A DNA stretch of 64,000 bases from Aquatica leii. Taxonomy: Eukaryota; Arthropoda; Insecta; Coleoptera; Lampyridae. The stretch is from positions 70,312,520-70,376,519 of the forward strand of contig CM069432.1 in NCBI GenBank assembly GCA_035610365.1. The letters run 5' to 3'. Numbering within the stretch: position 1 is the first letter of the stretch; each line of letters begins with the position of its first letter. The notes below the pieces were generated by a model that searched no databases, was not told the DNA's origin, and worked only from the letters and a program-made list of their open reading frames with translations. This document shows positions 47,530-58,914 of this stretch, one piece after another. Position numbers and translations under genes: made by a program.

Positions 47530-47715
47530 GTGTTGACGGGCATAGCTAAATCTTGCAGGTGTCTTCCATAGTGTCGCACCTTATAGCGAACCGACAAGCA
47601 GCCGATAAGACTTGGTACAAATGAGTTATTTTACGAACGACACCCAGCTAATTAGTAAAAGAGAAGACTGCAATAAATCATTATCACTCCATTAAGTGCC
47701 GGTCGGATTACGAAG
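47530..47715. promoter_or_regulatory. GC-richer island, candidate conserved noncoding element
   Basis: About 185 bases of balanced composition contain CTTGCAGGTGTC (E-box), CAGCTAATTAGTAAAAG (homeodomain core) and several GATA/TATC-like cores. There is no reading frame or repeat. Enhancer function is inference. Confidence 0.3.
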
Positions 47716-50700
47716 AAGATAATTTTAAAATGCTAAACTGGAAGACGACATCCATTTTCAATATATAAAATATTCAGTTATCCTATCGTTTCGAAAATTA
47801 CTGCATGCATAATAAATAAGACAATCGCATAGTTTTTGCTGTGGTTATTTCTCTTTTTATTGCAGATAACATTGCACTTATTATCAACTAAAATTCAACC
47901 TGAATGTTTTATTAATGATTACTGGTTTCATTAATATATTTATTATTCAGAACACGATAAATGTTAGGTATCAATTTATTGTTAATTAAGTTACAAGCTT
48001 TTTAAGAATGCTTTTTACTTTTTTAGTGACACTGAAGGTGCTAAAATGCATAACTCTTTTGACATCAACGCTGCCTAAATAAAAAATTAAATAATTTATA
48101 AAATATCTGTATAAAAACTTCTATAAAATGTTATAAATTTTAAAACTTATTACACATTTCTACTTAAATGCTTTAGTTTTACAGATTACTTTAAGGTTGT
48201 ACCTGTCTTCTACTAAAAACAAGTTTCTGTATATGTTTATTATTAACTTACAATACAAAATAATGTATTTATTATATTTATAAAAAAACGGGAATGATTA
48301 TTAATTAAAGTAATTTTTCTATTACAATTTTAATTCATGGAAAACAGAACCTAAAAAAACTTTAATTTCATTACAAATGCTGTACTACACGTAAACTTAA
48401 TCCAATTAAATCTATAGTCCTTATAAAACGCGTAAAAATTGGATTGGGAGTAAAGGAAACGTTTGAATTTCTTTTTGCAATAATAGATAAAATATTTTTT
48501 TAAAAATAAAGTTAAAAAAAGTAGCAAATTAAATATATGCGACCAAAATATCAAATAAATTTTTAAAAAACTAAAAAAAAAATTAAGCGACTGGAAATCA
48601 ATATACAACAAAAAAAAAAGTAAATAAAAAAATATGGTTTGATGCGCCTGCGACACTTTTTCGTTACGGTGCAAGCTACCAAAATTTCAGATTTACCTTT
48701 GCTAAAGCAGTTTCACTTCAAAAATCAAGACTTTCAGCGTATTTAAAGTTGAAATAATTTAAATAAATTTACGAATTTGCATAACGGTTTTTCTAATTCA
48801 CATTATCGTATTATGTGATTTTTTATTTACTGATTGCGGTAGTGATTTGCTTATCAGCCGTTGATCATTGTCAATGCAGTGAGATTCGTGTTTTATAACG
48901 TAACTAATTAGAAAAAATAGCATTGTTTATATTTTCTTATTAATATTGACCTAACCTAACAACATGAACTTTGTAAATACGCATAATTGAAGTAGGTCAA
49001 GATTTTAGGCAACAAGCAGCGCTAAAACGCAACGTGTTTTTGACAAAATCGGTTACAATTAAAAGCCCAACACACAATACGCACATTTACTTTGAGTCAA
49101 TTAGTAAAAATAGGCCATAACATTTTTGGTATTCATTTTAGTCTTAGAAAATCTATAAAGCGTTGTTTTGAAAATGTTTTTTTTAAACTGTGGTAAGTAA
49201 TAATAAATTTTTTTATAATTTCAATTAGAGCCAATGTCTCTAACCATAAACCTTGATAATAGAAAATAAATAAAAATAAAAGAAACTAATTAGCAAAGAA
49301 GTTTCACTTCTTCCGTGATCTTATGTAGGCGAGGCTTACTCGCTTAATTTTTTTTGACATGTCATTTTTGGCCGTATTTAAATATTTAGGTATTTGTTCT
49401 TTTAAATATAGGTTTTGCACATAATAATAGATAGATTTATTTGATAATTGCTATATAAGTGGAAACGTTGACAAGCTGATTTTATACCTGCGTAATTCTA
49501 ATAAATTTTAAATATATTTTGGTTTAATACCCCAGCTTATAACATTGTAATGTAAGTAATGTTAACGCAAATGTAAAAATGGCACCAGTGTGAACCACTT
49601 GACGGTCGTTTAGCCCTCTTAGGGCTCATAAAAATGTTAACCTTCATAAGTAAACGATGTTTAAGAGTAATTGGAACCCAGGAAGAATTTCACAAAAACA
49701 GCGATAATAATACACCCACTTATAACACAAAAGCTTGTGAAATTTTAGAAGTAAAAACTCCGCTGGGCGTTTATGTTAGAACATACATGTGAAGTATCAC
49801 AGACACCGGAAAAATAATTTCAATTTGACATTTTTGTCCCTACTTTAACAACGCAAAGTGAGCGTACCGAGAATAAATTTTATACAGGGAAATCATACTA
49901 AGCATTTTTCACATAACAAGGTTGCCTACTTTTCATACTTTTGTCCCATATTAAAAACATTATATAAATAATAAATAGTATTTAAAACAGAAATAATTTG
50001 TTATTATCTGTGTGTCTAAAATAAACAGAATTAAACAATTAAATTGTTAGTTTAAGTTTGTTTGTTAAAAAGATTTAAATTAAACTCGTTTTTTTTAAAT
50101 TTATATATCAACTTTACTAAGCGACTACTCCAGAGCTAACTAAATTACATCAAAAAATGGTTTTAAAAACTACTGGATTTGACTTGTATCAACTAAAAAT
50201 ATTATCATTAACGAGTAACAGGTTGTTAATTTATTAAGAAAAACGTACTGTTAGCACAACGGTGCACCCTCGTATTTTAGACGAAATGGAATTGCTTGGC
50301 TGAATGTATCATTTAGCAGTAAGTGGTTTTGCACAAACTTAAGAATGGAGTCTAAAATTTTTTTATATTGATAAATAGACAAATGTCTTAGTTAGTGTAC
50401 TAGCTTGATCTTAAGAACTTTTGCATTCCTCTACGTTCGAATTCAAGTAATTTAATTAAATATTATTGTCGATACTATTTACGATATTTTTAACTAATTT
50501 TGATATACAATATGTTACGTACTTGTTTGGCAAGTATAATGTTTTCTTAGTGTATAAGACAGCTTTCAAAAGATGCACAGCTAATGTATGCAGAATAAGC
50601 AATGAATATTTTAGGGGAGTGAGATTTAATAGAAAATAAATTAACTATCCGTAACTTTAAAATAACATTTACATATTAGTCGTTGTAAGCTAAAATTTAA

Positions 50701-50739
50701 TTATATATACAAAAGGGTTCTTGAGTTTCTCATGGGTGC

Positions 50740-50960
50740 GGATGTGTTATTGTGCTGCAATGATATGTAAGTACGAACAATGAAGAACAATAGAGAGGCA
50801 ATGAGATGTAATCCGGGCTTTATAGAGATGAGCAATTAGGAAGACTACATAACGAAAGTCTCATGTGTGAGGGTGCTACTCGTCGATTACTTGGCCGATG
50901 CCGGCGCCGCCACCAGATGGGACTAATTACAAACTTAAGCTGTCCGCCCCCGTATTCTGT
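50740..50960. promoter_or_regulatory. GC-richer island, candidate conserved noncoding element
   Basis: About 220 bases clearly richer in G+C than the flanks hold GTAATCCGGG (bicoid/otd-type core), GAGCAATTAGG and GGGACTAATTAC (homeodomain cores) and a GCCGGCGCCGCC block. There is no repeat or reading frame. This is the strongest enhancer-like stretch of the right half, by composition and motif density only. Confidence 0.35.
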
Positions 50961-51834
50961 AATTATTATTATACACTAAGGGATTGGTTGACATATATGT
51001 ATATCTCTCATTTTCTTAATTAAAACAATCTCGAAAAGTAAATATTTTGAATAATCAATACTTGTTGAGTTTGAGTTACATTAGTTGAATTAAAAAATAT
51101 GTTTTCTCTTGGGATTTGTCAGTCGAAATTGTGAAAGGGTTAAAAACGATTACGTATAAAAGTTAATGCTCAAAGCCGCATATGGTAATAAATTAATTAA
51201 ATTATTTTTCCATTTTGTTATTACAAGAATTGCAAACTGATTTGAGTCTCATGGTGTTCATAACTTAATATGACATAATTTATCCAACAATTTCTTTTAA
51301 ATTAATTTCAGTAAATAAAAATTAAAAATTAAAGTGTATATATTTGTAACACCAAAAGGTACATATACAGAAAACATCTGTTAATAAATGACGTTTATTC
51401 TTAAAACCTATAAGAAAATATTTATTGCTTACATTTAAAATTAGAAAATTCTCAAATTTCAGAACATCTGTACTCTAGACGTTTTTAAATTGTATATGAG
51501 AAACGAAACGATAATTTTTTATGCGTAAAATTTCTTTCTGTATGTAAATTTATTTATATAAAAAGATACTTTGTTTCTCCTTTAATCGGTTTGTAAGTAA
51601 AAATAGTTTTTGTAATTAAATCAAAACTTTATATAATGTGACTTTGAAAAACTAAAACATAAAACTGTCTATTTTATAAGTAACACAAAAACCTTGTTCA
51701 AATTTGACATTTACAGGTTATCACTGTGCAAATAATTTAATTCTCGTAGTACTACCTACAGTTAGTAGTAAAAATTAATTGCCTAAATTTAGATTTTTAT
51801 TCATAAAAAGTAAAATTTGTAGCAATATGGTAAC

Positions 51835-52010
51835 CCGTGTCGCATTAAAAACAAAACAACAGCACTGCTACGTGAATCTCTTCTAAAACCTCCGTGTGCC
51901 GATTGATTGTGTAAATCATACTTATTTCATATGCATGTTGAAATAATTTATGATTTTGCTAATTTATGCAAGATTTTTCGATCATTTTAAAGCGGCATGT
52001 TAGAGCATAA
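51835..52010. promoter_or_regulatory. Candidate conserved noncoding element
   Basis: A repeat-free stretch with CTCCGTGTGCCGATTGATTG, a CATATGCATG octamer-like motif and two TTTATG(A/C) Hox/Cdx-like cores (near 51950 and 51964). There is no ORF. The call is tentative. Confidence 0.25.
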
Positions 52011-52739
52011 ACATGTTTCATGTTTAAAAAAATCTAATATCGTTGATATTAAAGACATGCCTAAACCAGGCTTGGTATGCACTCGGGGGCCCGCCGTGAA
52101 ACCGGAAAAATATTAGATCGCTTAAAGGTTCAAAATCCAGAGCTATAGCGTTGTGGATAAAAAAATATTTAAAACAACAACAACTTATCATTATTATAAT
52201 TAAAAAGGCATAGGACTTCATCATCTGCAAGACAGTTTTAACTGCCCTACAGAGCTATATGAAAATAAGCAATGCTGATATTTACTACAAAGTAAGGTTA
52301 TGAATTCTTTTAAAACTTGTATTCATTATTATGTAGGTAATTCAATATTAAATAGATCCTTCGAAGTGCGCGCAATTTTATGAGAAGGTTATGTTTGTGT
52401 TGAGTAGTTTAAATGCGTTCACTTTTTACAATTAAAATCTTGTTAATTATTTGTATCTTTCATTAAAAAATTGTTGAGATTGCCTGATAAAATTAACGTA
52501 ATAGCTGACAAAACGTAACCAGAAATAACCGAATGGTTTCCTTTTCGCCTGCTGCCTACACTCTACTTTGAAGGATCTATTTAATATAGAACTACATAAT
52601 AATAATGTACTCAAAAAAAATCTTAGGTTTACATAGTAACTGTAAAAGGACTATAAATGGAAGGTGTCTAGGAAAAAACATTTAAGAGTTTGCATATTAA
52701 CAAAAAATGGTACTTACTTATTACCAATGTGAGCACAAG

Positions 52740-54250
52740 AAACTTAATAAAAGTAAAGACAAATACGAATATGAAAAAGAAGATCAGGAATCTTATGCTC
52801 GTTTTCGCTTACTATCCATATGACTAACCAGAACGACCAGTAATACACAAAATTGTGAAATTGGTGCAGTCCTGTGAGTACAACAAAGCACAACTGGTGC
52901 TCTGCTGAGATCAGTAAGTTCAAACTTTAATATACTTAAAAACCGAGACTAGAAACTGACTAACAAGTTAGTGAACCAAAATAAAATTATTTAGATTGCA
53001 AAATCTATTCTCTATTGGTCCAATTAGCTTGACATTTTTTATGTTTACGGCTATTGAGAAATTAATTAATTAGATAAACATATTAAAAATAACGCACTAG
53101 ATGCAGCACCTAAGAGATTGCGCTGGAAGCTGTTTTAGATATAGAAAAATTGAGAAACTTTTTGGTTCGTGGTAAAATGGGTCACCTTTTCGATAACTGG
53201 CAGAGAAATAAAAAACTTAGTAGGTGATGTAACTAGAGAAGTAAGTGTGCCAAAGCAAATCTATGAAAAAAAGTGTTATCTCCTCTATTGTAAAGTCTGG
53301 TAGTGTCTCTTACAGGAACTTCAACAAAATGAAATATATGCGCAAGAATATGCAGATAATATCACTATTTTAATATGTGGCAAATTTACAGAAGTTTCAA
53401 ATGTTTTGAAAATAGTGAATAATCATGCATGGCAAAGGGGGTGTCAGTGAACTTTATCAAGCGGCAGTAACTTTTCCAAAAAGAAAAAAAAACCAGTTGT
53501 GTTAAAAAACAACTTCAATTAATAAATAAAGTATAACGTTAAACACTATATTAAACTTAAACGTACATTTAAACAAAACAATTAACATAGATAAAATCTA
53601 ATAGGAAAAGCGTGGAAATTAAAGCCAAAAATGATTTTTTAGATATACTTTAAGGTAATAGTTCTCACATTCACATATACATCTTTAATATAGTGGCATA
53701 AATTTAAAAATATTAGGGTTTACGAAGTTACAGAAACTTTTGTGCCTAGAAATCACAAATGCAATCCCAATAACCACCCACTGCAGTTATAAATACCTTG
53801 CTACATTTAATGGTAGAATCAGAAACTTTGGCAGCGGTGTTCTGGCTAAAATCTAACGAATCGGGAAACAAATAAATATAAACTACATGAGGTCAAAAGG
53901 AACCGATCCAACTATCTACTTTCACAAACCTTATCGCGTAATAATAACGACAAAGAGAAAAAAGTAGTTGTACAGATGGAAATCGTTAACAGTGTAACAG
54001 GAAGCAACTTTAGCGTAAACCGTAAAATCGTTAGCAAATTTTATCAAAAGAAACGATCCAAACTGTTATCATTAGCTAAGCAGCATTCAAAGCTTTAGAT
54101 TGAAGACCAGCAGAATCCAGAACAGTTAAAGACTTGTAAATTGCTAGTCCGTCTAGCCGATCACTACAAAGTCACCCTACAAATTACAAAAACACATCAA
54201 GGAAACGAAGGAACTAAGAAAGCGGACTTACAATTTATAGTCTAACATGT
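52740..54250 (+). mobile_element. LINE remnant (I/Loa/R1-like group) with RNase H
   Basis: Decayed blocks of one non-LTR retrotransposon appear in order on the plus strand: an apurinic-type endonuclease piece (VFAYYPYD, then VIHKIVKLVQSCEYNKAQLV, about 52790-52910); RT pieces (GPISLTFFMFTAIEKLIN at about 53018-53075, LEAVLDIEKL near 53130, VLSPLL and LLQELQQNEIYAQEYAD near 53275-53357); the thumb/linker block KLQKLLCLEITNAIPITTHC (about 53720-53780); and an RNase H end THQGNEGTKKADL (about 54190-54230). The RT active site reads YADN (53349-53360), so its second Asp is lost. Many frame changes and gaps are present; both ends are missing. An RNase H domain argues for the I/Loa side of the Jockey superfamily. 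Confidence 0.75.
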
Positions 54251-55016
54251 AGGATTTGTTTGGCAACGTTAACAGCTAGTAACACAGAGTGCGTATTTGT
54301 TGAACGGATGACTTATTTATTAGAAAATCGTTTATATTATATTTAAAAACCTCGGTGCTTGCATACAAAAAAAAATTACGTCTCTTACATTTAACCGACA
54401 CTTATCTAAAGCTAAGTGTATGTTTTAACGCCCACCCAAGTTTTTTTCTATTTGAGTATTGTCATATTGGCCACGATAGTCATAACGCTCACCAATAGTT
54501 TTTGGTCACAAAAGCCATCTTCTGGTCATGACACCCACTTTGGTAACAACGCCCAATGCTACTTCTGGTCGCAACGATTACATTAGTCACTACGCCCACT
54601 TTGGTGACTACAGTTTGCTTTCCTTGTAGTCAGAATATTCATTTCTATTTTGACGACAACGCCTACTCTTACTTTTGTTTATAAAGTTATATAACCTTAA
54701 CCTTAAAAATTTTTCAGAACCGTTAATTAAAACTATTAGTTTTATTTAATATGAATTAAGAGAATCTGTCTTAGTATCTCTATATAATAGCTTTATATAA
54801 CCTTTGCACATGATAATGAAATTGTCATACTCTGTTTTGCAATGTAAAAAACCTGTATAATTTGTTACTTCTATACATAAAGGCGCTCAACTAACAGTTT
54901 TGAATTTTTCCTCAGATATGTTTAAACTAAAGTTTTTAAACAATATAAGTGTAATGCATCAGAAGTGCATAAACCATAAACCGTTATACTGGTTATAATT
55001 ATGATGAAGGTAATAA

Positions 55017-55907
55017 CGGCCGTATTCATAGATGATCGCCAGCGAGTTGCTAGCGACTCGCCAGCGATTTGCTGGCGGTTTCGTTGGAGGTTTTTCCGGC
55101 GAACGGCTAAAACACAATTTGTGTTGCATAGCCGTTCGCCACGCCGGCAAAAGATTTGTCTTACTGATAATGCTCAATTTATTTCTTTACATGTTTACAT
55201 GAAATGTACGTTTTTAAATATCTCAAATTTCTGCAGCTGGTTATCTATGTCCGATAGTAAACTTATTATTTGTTTTTACGATGGCTGTAAAATAACCGAC
55301 AGACAAAAAATATATTTTTATTTAAATTTAGATATTTAGCAATTGATACAAAAACCAGTAATCCTCTATTAGTAACTAGTTCGTGGTCTTGTATGATTGG
55401 TAGTAAATTGTCAAGTATTATAATTTTTCTAAATCTATACCGTTTTTTAAATTAATCCTGATTATAAACTTCTAATGGGTTTTCCATGTCCTGAATATAA
55501 CTATAATATTTAAATTAATAGTCAGATTGCAGCTTATAAATAAGAAAAATGAAATAAAAATAAAAATATAAAGGAAAACATATTTATACTAATTCCTTTA
55601 TTTGATACCGATGAGGTATGTAAATTTGCAGGTCTGCAATGCATATCTCTGCATTATAAATTATATTTAATTTACGTTCCATTTCATTTTTACAAATAAC
55701 GAAAATTCGCAATTACAAATGCTGGAGAATTGCCAAAGATAGTACCGACTACCTCCAATCGTTCGCCAGCGACTTGCCAGCTTTTATCTGAAGTTTGTGG
55801 TAGAACGCATGCGCGCCGTTGCTGGCGAACAATCATGCATTGAAATTTCCTTCTGGCGAGCGGAGAAATGACAGCGAGTCGCCGGTGAACGACTATGAAT
55901 ACGGCTG
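55017..55907. mobile_element. PIF/Harbinger-like non-autonomous DNA element
   Basis: The left end CGGCCGTATTCATAG and the right end (reverse complement CAGCCGTATTCATAG) form a 15-bp inverted repeat with one mismatch, flanked on both sides by TAA (55014-55016 and 55908-55910), the target preference of PIF/Harbinger. Subterminal copies of CGCCAGCGA/TCGCTGGCG occur at both ends, more at the left. The interior is AT-rich and noncoding. ORFs reported over the ends (55001-55339 plus, 54959-55177 and 55690-55998 minus) are translations of these GC-rich repeats, not genes. Confidence 0.65.
55098..55140. repeat. Strong nested hairpin in the Harbinger-like MITE
   Basis: GGCGAACGGCTA (55098-55109) pairs exactly with TAGCCGTTCGCC (55129-55140); inside, AACACAA (55111-55117) pairs with TTGTGTT (55119-55125). 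The outer CCGGC and GCCGG bases nearby could extend it. Confidence 0.9.
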
Positions 55908-56235
55908 TAAGTCTTAGGTTAACTAATTTTAATTTAAAAAATGAGATAAATTGTATCAAGATATTGTCAAGACAGATCGGTTTGGTCTTATTTTGCATTA
56001 GTGGTCACTAAAAAATTTATGAACAGTATTGCCAAAAATTCTGGTCAACCAGAATCAGTAAAGGTTGTCACCAAAATTAGAAGTGACCGTTGTGGTCATG
56101 GTAGCCGTTATGATCGAAAGTTGAAGTGAGAGTTGTGAACAAAATAGCGTTTGTCATCAACAGCCGAATTAACATTATATTGGGTAGACGTTGTGCAGTA
56201 ACGGCTGGTCCATAATGGCTCTAAAGGGCGAGCCT

Positions 56236-56710
56236 ATCAAACGTTTATTACAACAACACAATCCGTACAAATTATTATGAGTAAAAATATTTAAACATAT
56301 TTATAGAGTATATGTACTACAATCAGCTACTTTTTATTACTTATTACATTAATTTAATATAGTTGTCGTTCAAAGCAACGTAAATTAAGTAGGTATTTCT
56401 TTATGTTCCGGTTACTTTTATTGGAGCCCATGCTTATTATGTAGTACAGCATTGTAATGTGTCGTCGCAACCCCTCCTACGAGATTTGTATAAGCAGATT
56501 TAACCTCTGAAAGGGTTTGTGCTGTTATAGCACGCGGTTCACTAGCGATTGATCAGTAGAACGTGTACGACGTATTTTAAGTGAAACTGTATATTTGTCG
56601 TACATAATTTTCAAAATATACAAAAAATAGTGTAATACCTATTTTGAAAATTAAATTCGTAGGACTTAGAAAAAAAGGTTAATTTTACACAGCATTTTAC
56701 TAATGCAGTT
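56236..56710. other. Spacer, nothing recognised
   Basis: About 475 bases of AT-rich sequence with a more balanced patch around 56455-56590. No repeat, reading frame or RNA motif was recognised. Confidence 0.5.
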
Positions 56711-56713
56711 TAT

Positions 56714-57018
56714 AATAAAAAAAACCGACGAAAATTCACTAAAAGTAAAAAATGATTTTATTAAGTTACAATTAACGACGAAATTTTTATTTACATAAAA
56801 TGACTTTTTAAAGTCAATGTCATATGTGACATCAACGTAAAATTAAGCTTAATTTTTAACATTACATTTGGGAGTTCTAATAGATTTAACTCAAATGTGT
56901 GTTGCATCGACTTAAAAAAGTAATTTCGTGTAAATAAAAATTTCGTCGTTTAATTGTAAATAAATTAAATCACTAGTTTTTACTTTTAAGTGCATTTTTT
57001 AAGTCAGTTTTTTTACTA
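56714..57018. mobile_element. Palindromic MITE, ~305 bp
   Basis: The left ~110 bases and right ~110 bases are imperfect reverse complements; the best block is ACGACGAAATTTTTATTTAC near 56774-56796 against its complement near 56934-56953. Ends read AATAAAAAAAACCGAC and, in reverse complement, TTAGTAAAAAAACTGAC. It is noncoding. It directly abuts the terminus of PLE2. Confidence 0.65.
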
Positions 57019-57323
57019 AGATAAGAATGTCTTCCGGGTTTGCACCGTGTCATTGTTGTTGTAACCGAAATTGATAACGTTTTGCCCACTTTCGTAAGGG
57101 GCGTGACATAAATCGCAAAATTCAAACAAGCAACCGAAATCTATCTAAGAACTTCTCAAAAGTTAGGTTATCCACTTGTGAAACAAGCCATAATCTAAAC
57201 TCTGAAAAAGTAAGAAAGAAAACGATAACTTGAAAAAGTAAACGAAAATCTAACAAAGAACCTCTACCGAGTTAGGTAATCAACTTGTAAACCAAGCCAG
57301 ATTCTAAACTCTGTAGAAGCGAC

Positions 57324-58893
57324 TTAAGAAGAAATAGTCTCTGTATATAAAGGAACAGGCTCGTCACGGATGGTTAAGCTCGACTCTGCTTGGGTTACGG
57401 TTGATAAGGGGCGTGTTTTCGATAAATGACTAATGACCGGGAACCAAAGAGAGGATAGCTCAAAACCATGATCGCTATTGAAGTTATTTGGGTGTTTGAT
57501 GATTTCTATGCTTTCTCGGAATTTCCTGTTGAAAAAGAATGGAGATTTGGCAATCAACAAAAGATTATCAAAATCTAATTGTGACCTGTAGTAAAATGAT
57601 GTTCAGCAACCGTAGACTTGGAAATATACCTTTTCCTTATACAACGATCATGTTCTGAAATGCGAGTAATGACGGAACGACCGGTTTCACCATTATAGAC
57701 TAAACCACATAAACAAAGAATTTGGTATACACCTTGAGATGAAAGTGTAGGAAACTTGTCTTTGGGAGAAGGTAGAATCTGAGAGATTTTGCTTGTCGAG
57801 TTGAATATGGGTTGAATACCAAGAAGTTATCCTATTTGATTTGTAACTTTGTGAATGTAGAGTAAAAAGGCCAATTTCGGGTTGGATTCGGGAGTAGAAA
57901 TGTCCTTAGGTAATCGAGTACGTGGATGTAGACGACGATTAATAACTCTATGAATATCTCGCTTTACATAACCATTGTTCACTAAGGTTCTAGTAAGATG
58001 ACGGAGTTCCGAGTCTAGATTTTCCGGCTGGCAAATAGAAAAGGCACGATGAACCAAAGATTCAATAACAGAACGTTTCTGTGCAGGACGATGATGAGAC
58101 TAAGCATGAAGGTATCTGTCCGTATGGGTGGGTTTGCGATAAACAGACTGGCTCAGAAGTCCGTTGGGCTTACGAGTCACAAGAATGTCAAGAAATGGAA
58201 GAGAACTATTACTTTCGATTTCCATAGTAAATTTGATATTCAAGTGCTGATAGTTAAGATGATCAAGAAACTTAGACAATTTGAGATGACTATGAGACCA
58301 AACAATAAACGTGTCGTCAACATACTTAAACCAAACTTTAGGTTTTAATATTGATGATTCCAAAGCAACCGTTTCAAAGGATTCCATAAAAATGTTAGCT
58401 ACAACAGGTGATAGAGGAGAACCCATAGCAGCACCAGAAACCTGTTCGTAAAACTTGTTATCAAATTGGAAGTAAGTAGAGGATAGACACTTATCAATAA
58501 GAGGAACCAAACTCAAGTCCTTGCCATGTTGAGACAGAATCTGTTCGATGAGATAATAAGCGAATCCTAAATAGGAACTTTAGTAAGAAGTGAAGTGACA
58601 TCAAAACTCACAAGACGATCTTGGGGTTCAAGTTTTATAGTTTGTAGACGTTGAATAAAATGCTGAGAGTTTAAAATGTGAGAAGAGGTTTTATCTGTAA
58701 ATTCGCAAAAAATGTTGGACAAGAATTTGGCTAGCTTGTAGGTGGGAGATTGGATAGTACTAACGATAGGTCGAAAAGGAATACCTTGTTTGTGAATTTT
58801 AAGAAGTCCGTATAGACGAGGTGGTTTAAAATCTGATGGGGTAAGTCGACGTTTAGTTTTAGGAGGTAGATTAAAAGATTTTGTTACGTGCAT
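57324..58893 (-). pseudogene. PLE2 reverse transcriptase / GIY-YIG endonuclease
   Basis: Minus-strand blocks in order are: RLYGLLKIHKQGIPFRPIVS (58893-58567 frame); YEQVSGAAMGSPLSPVVAN, FKYVDDTFIVW (catalytic YVDD) and FLDILVTRKPNG (58516-58100 frame); linker RTLVNNGYVKRDIHRVINRR (58057-57827); GIY-YIG nuclease with GLVYNGETGRSVITRISEH (about 57720-57655); and a C-terminal block RESIEIIKHPNNFN ending TETISS before a stop at 57324. The plus-strand frame at 58049-58348 is the antisense shadow. At least three stops or frame changes separate the blocks. Confidence 0.85.
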
Positions 58894-58914
58894 AAATTTA
58901 AATAATGTACTACC

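Larger units (their letters stand above)
46011..52730. other. AT-rich spacer with a few balanced islands
   Basis: No host exon is recognised. Candidate conserved islands are listed separately (47530-47715, 50740-50960, 51835-52010). An imperfect inverted pair (about 46138-46175 and 46915-46960, both with a GTCCAT...AAGACA.CCAC pattern) may be the ends of a short DNA element or of the pogo copy just upstream. A 107-codon minus frame at 48351-48674 is extremely Phe/Lys-rich and looks like translated A/T runs. Confidence 0.45.
54430..56235. mobile_element. Foldback element with tandem-repeat arms (candidate)
   Basis: The left arm (54430-54680) repeats a motif of the type GGTCACAACGCCCACTTTGG several times, with variants. 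The right arm (55985-56235) carries the same motif type in reverse complement, for example GTGACCGTTGTGGTCATGG. Long inverted arms made of short tandem repeats are typical of foldback-type elements. The Harbinger-like MITE at 55017-55907 sits between the arms. No transposase is seen. Confidence 0.5.

Noticed and set aside
48351-48674. 107-codon minus-strand ORF
   Set aside because: Its composition is almost only Phe, Leu, Lys, Tyr and Ile from A/T runs; there is no motif or supporting context.
48951-48962. CCTAACCTAAC, two units of the insect telomere repeat (TTAGG on the minus strand)
   Set aside because: Only two units; expected by chance in 64 kb of AT-rich DNA and no array is present.
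55001-55339. Plus-strand ORF of 112 codons
   Set aside because: Translation of the GC-rich terminal and hairpin repeats of the Harbinger-like MITE; no protein signal.
58049-58348. Plus-strand ORF of 99 codons
   Set aside because: Antisense shadow of the PLE2 reverse transcriptase, which has YVDD and flanking motifs on the minus strand.
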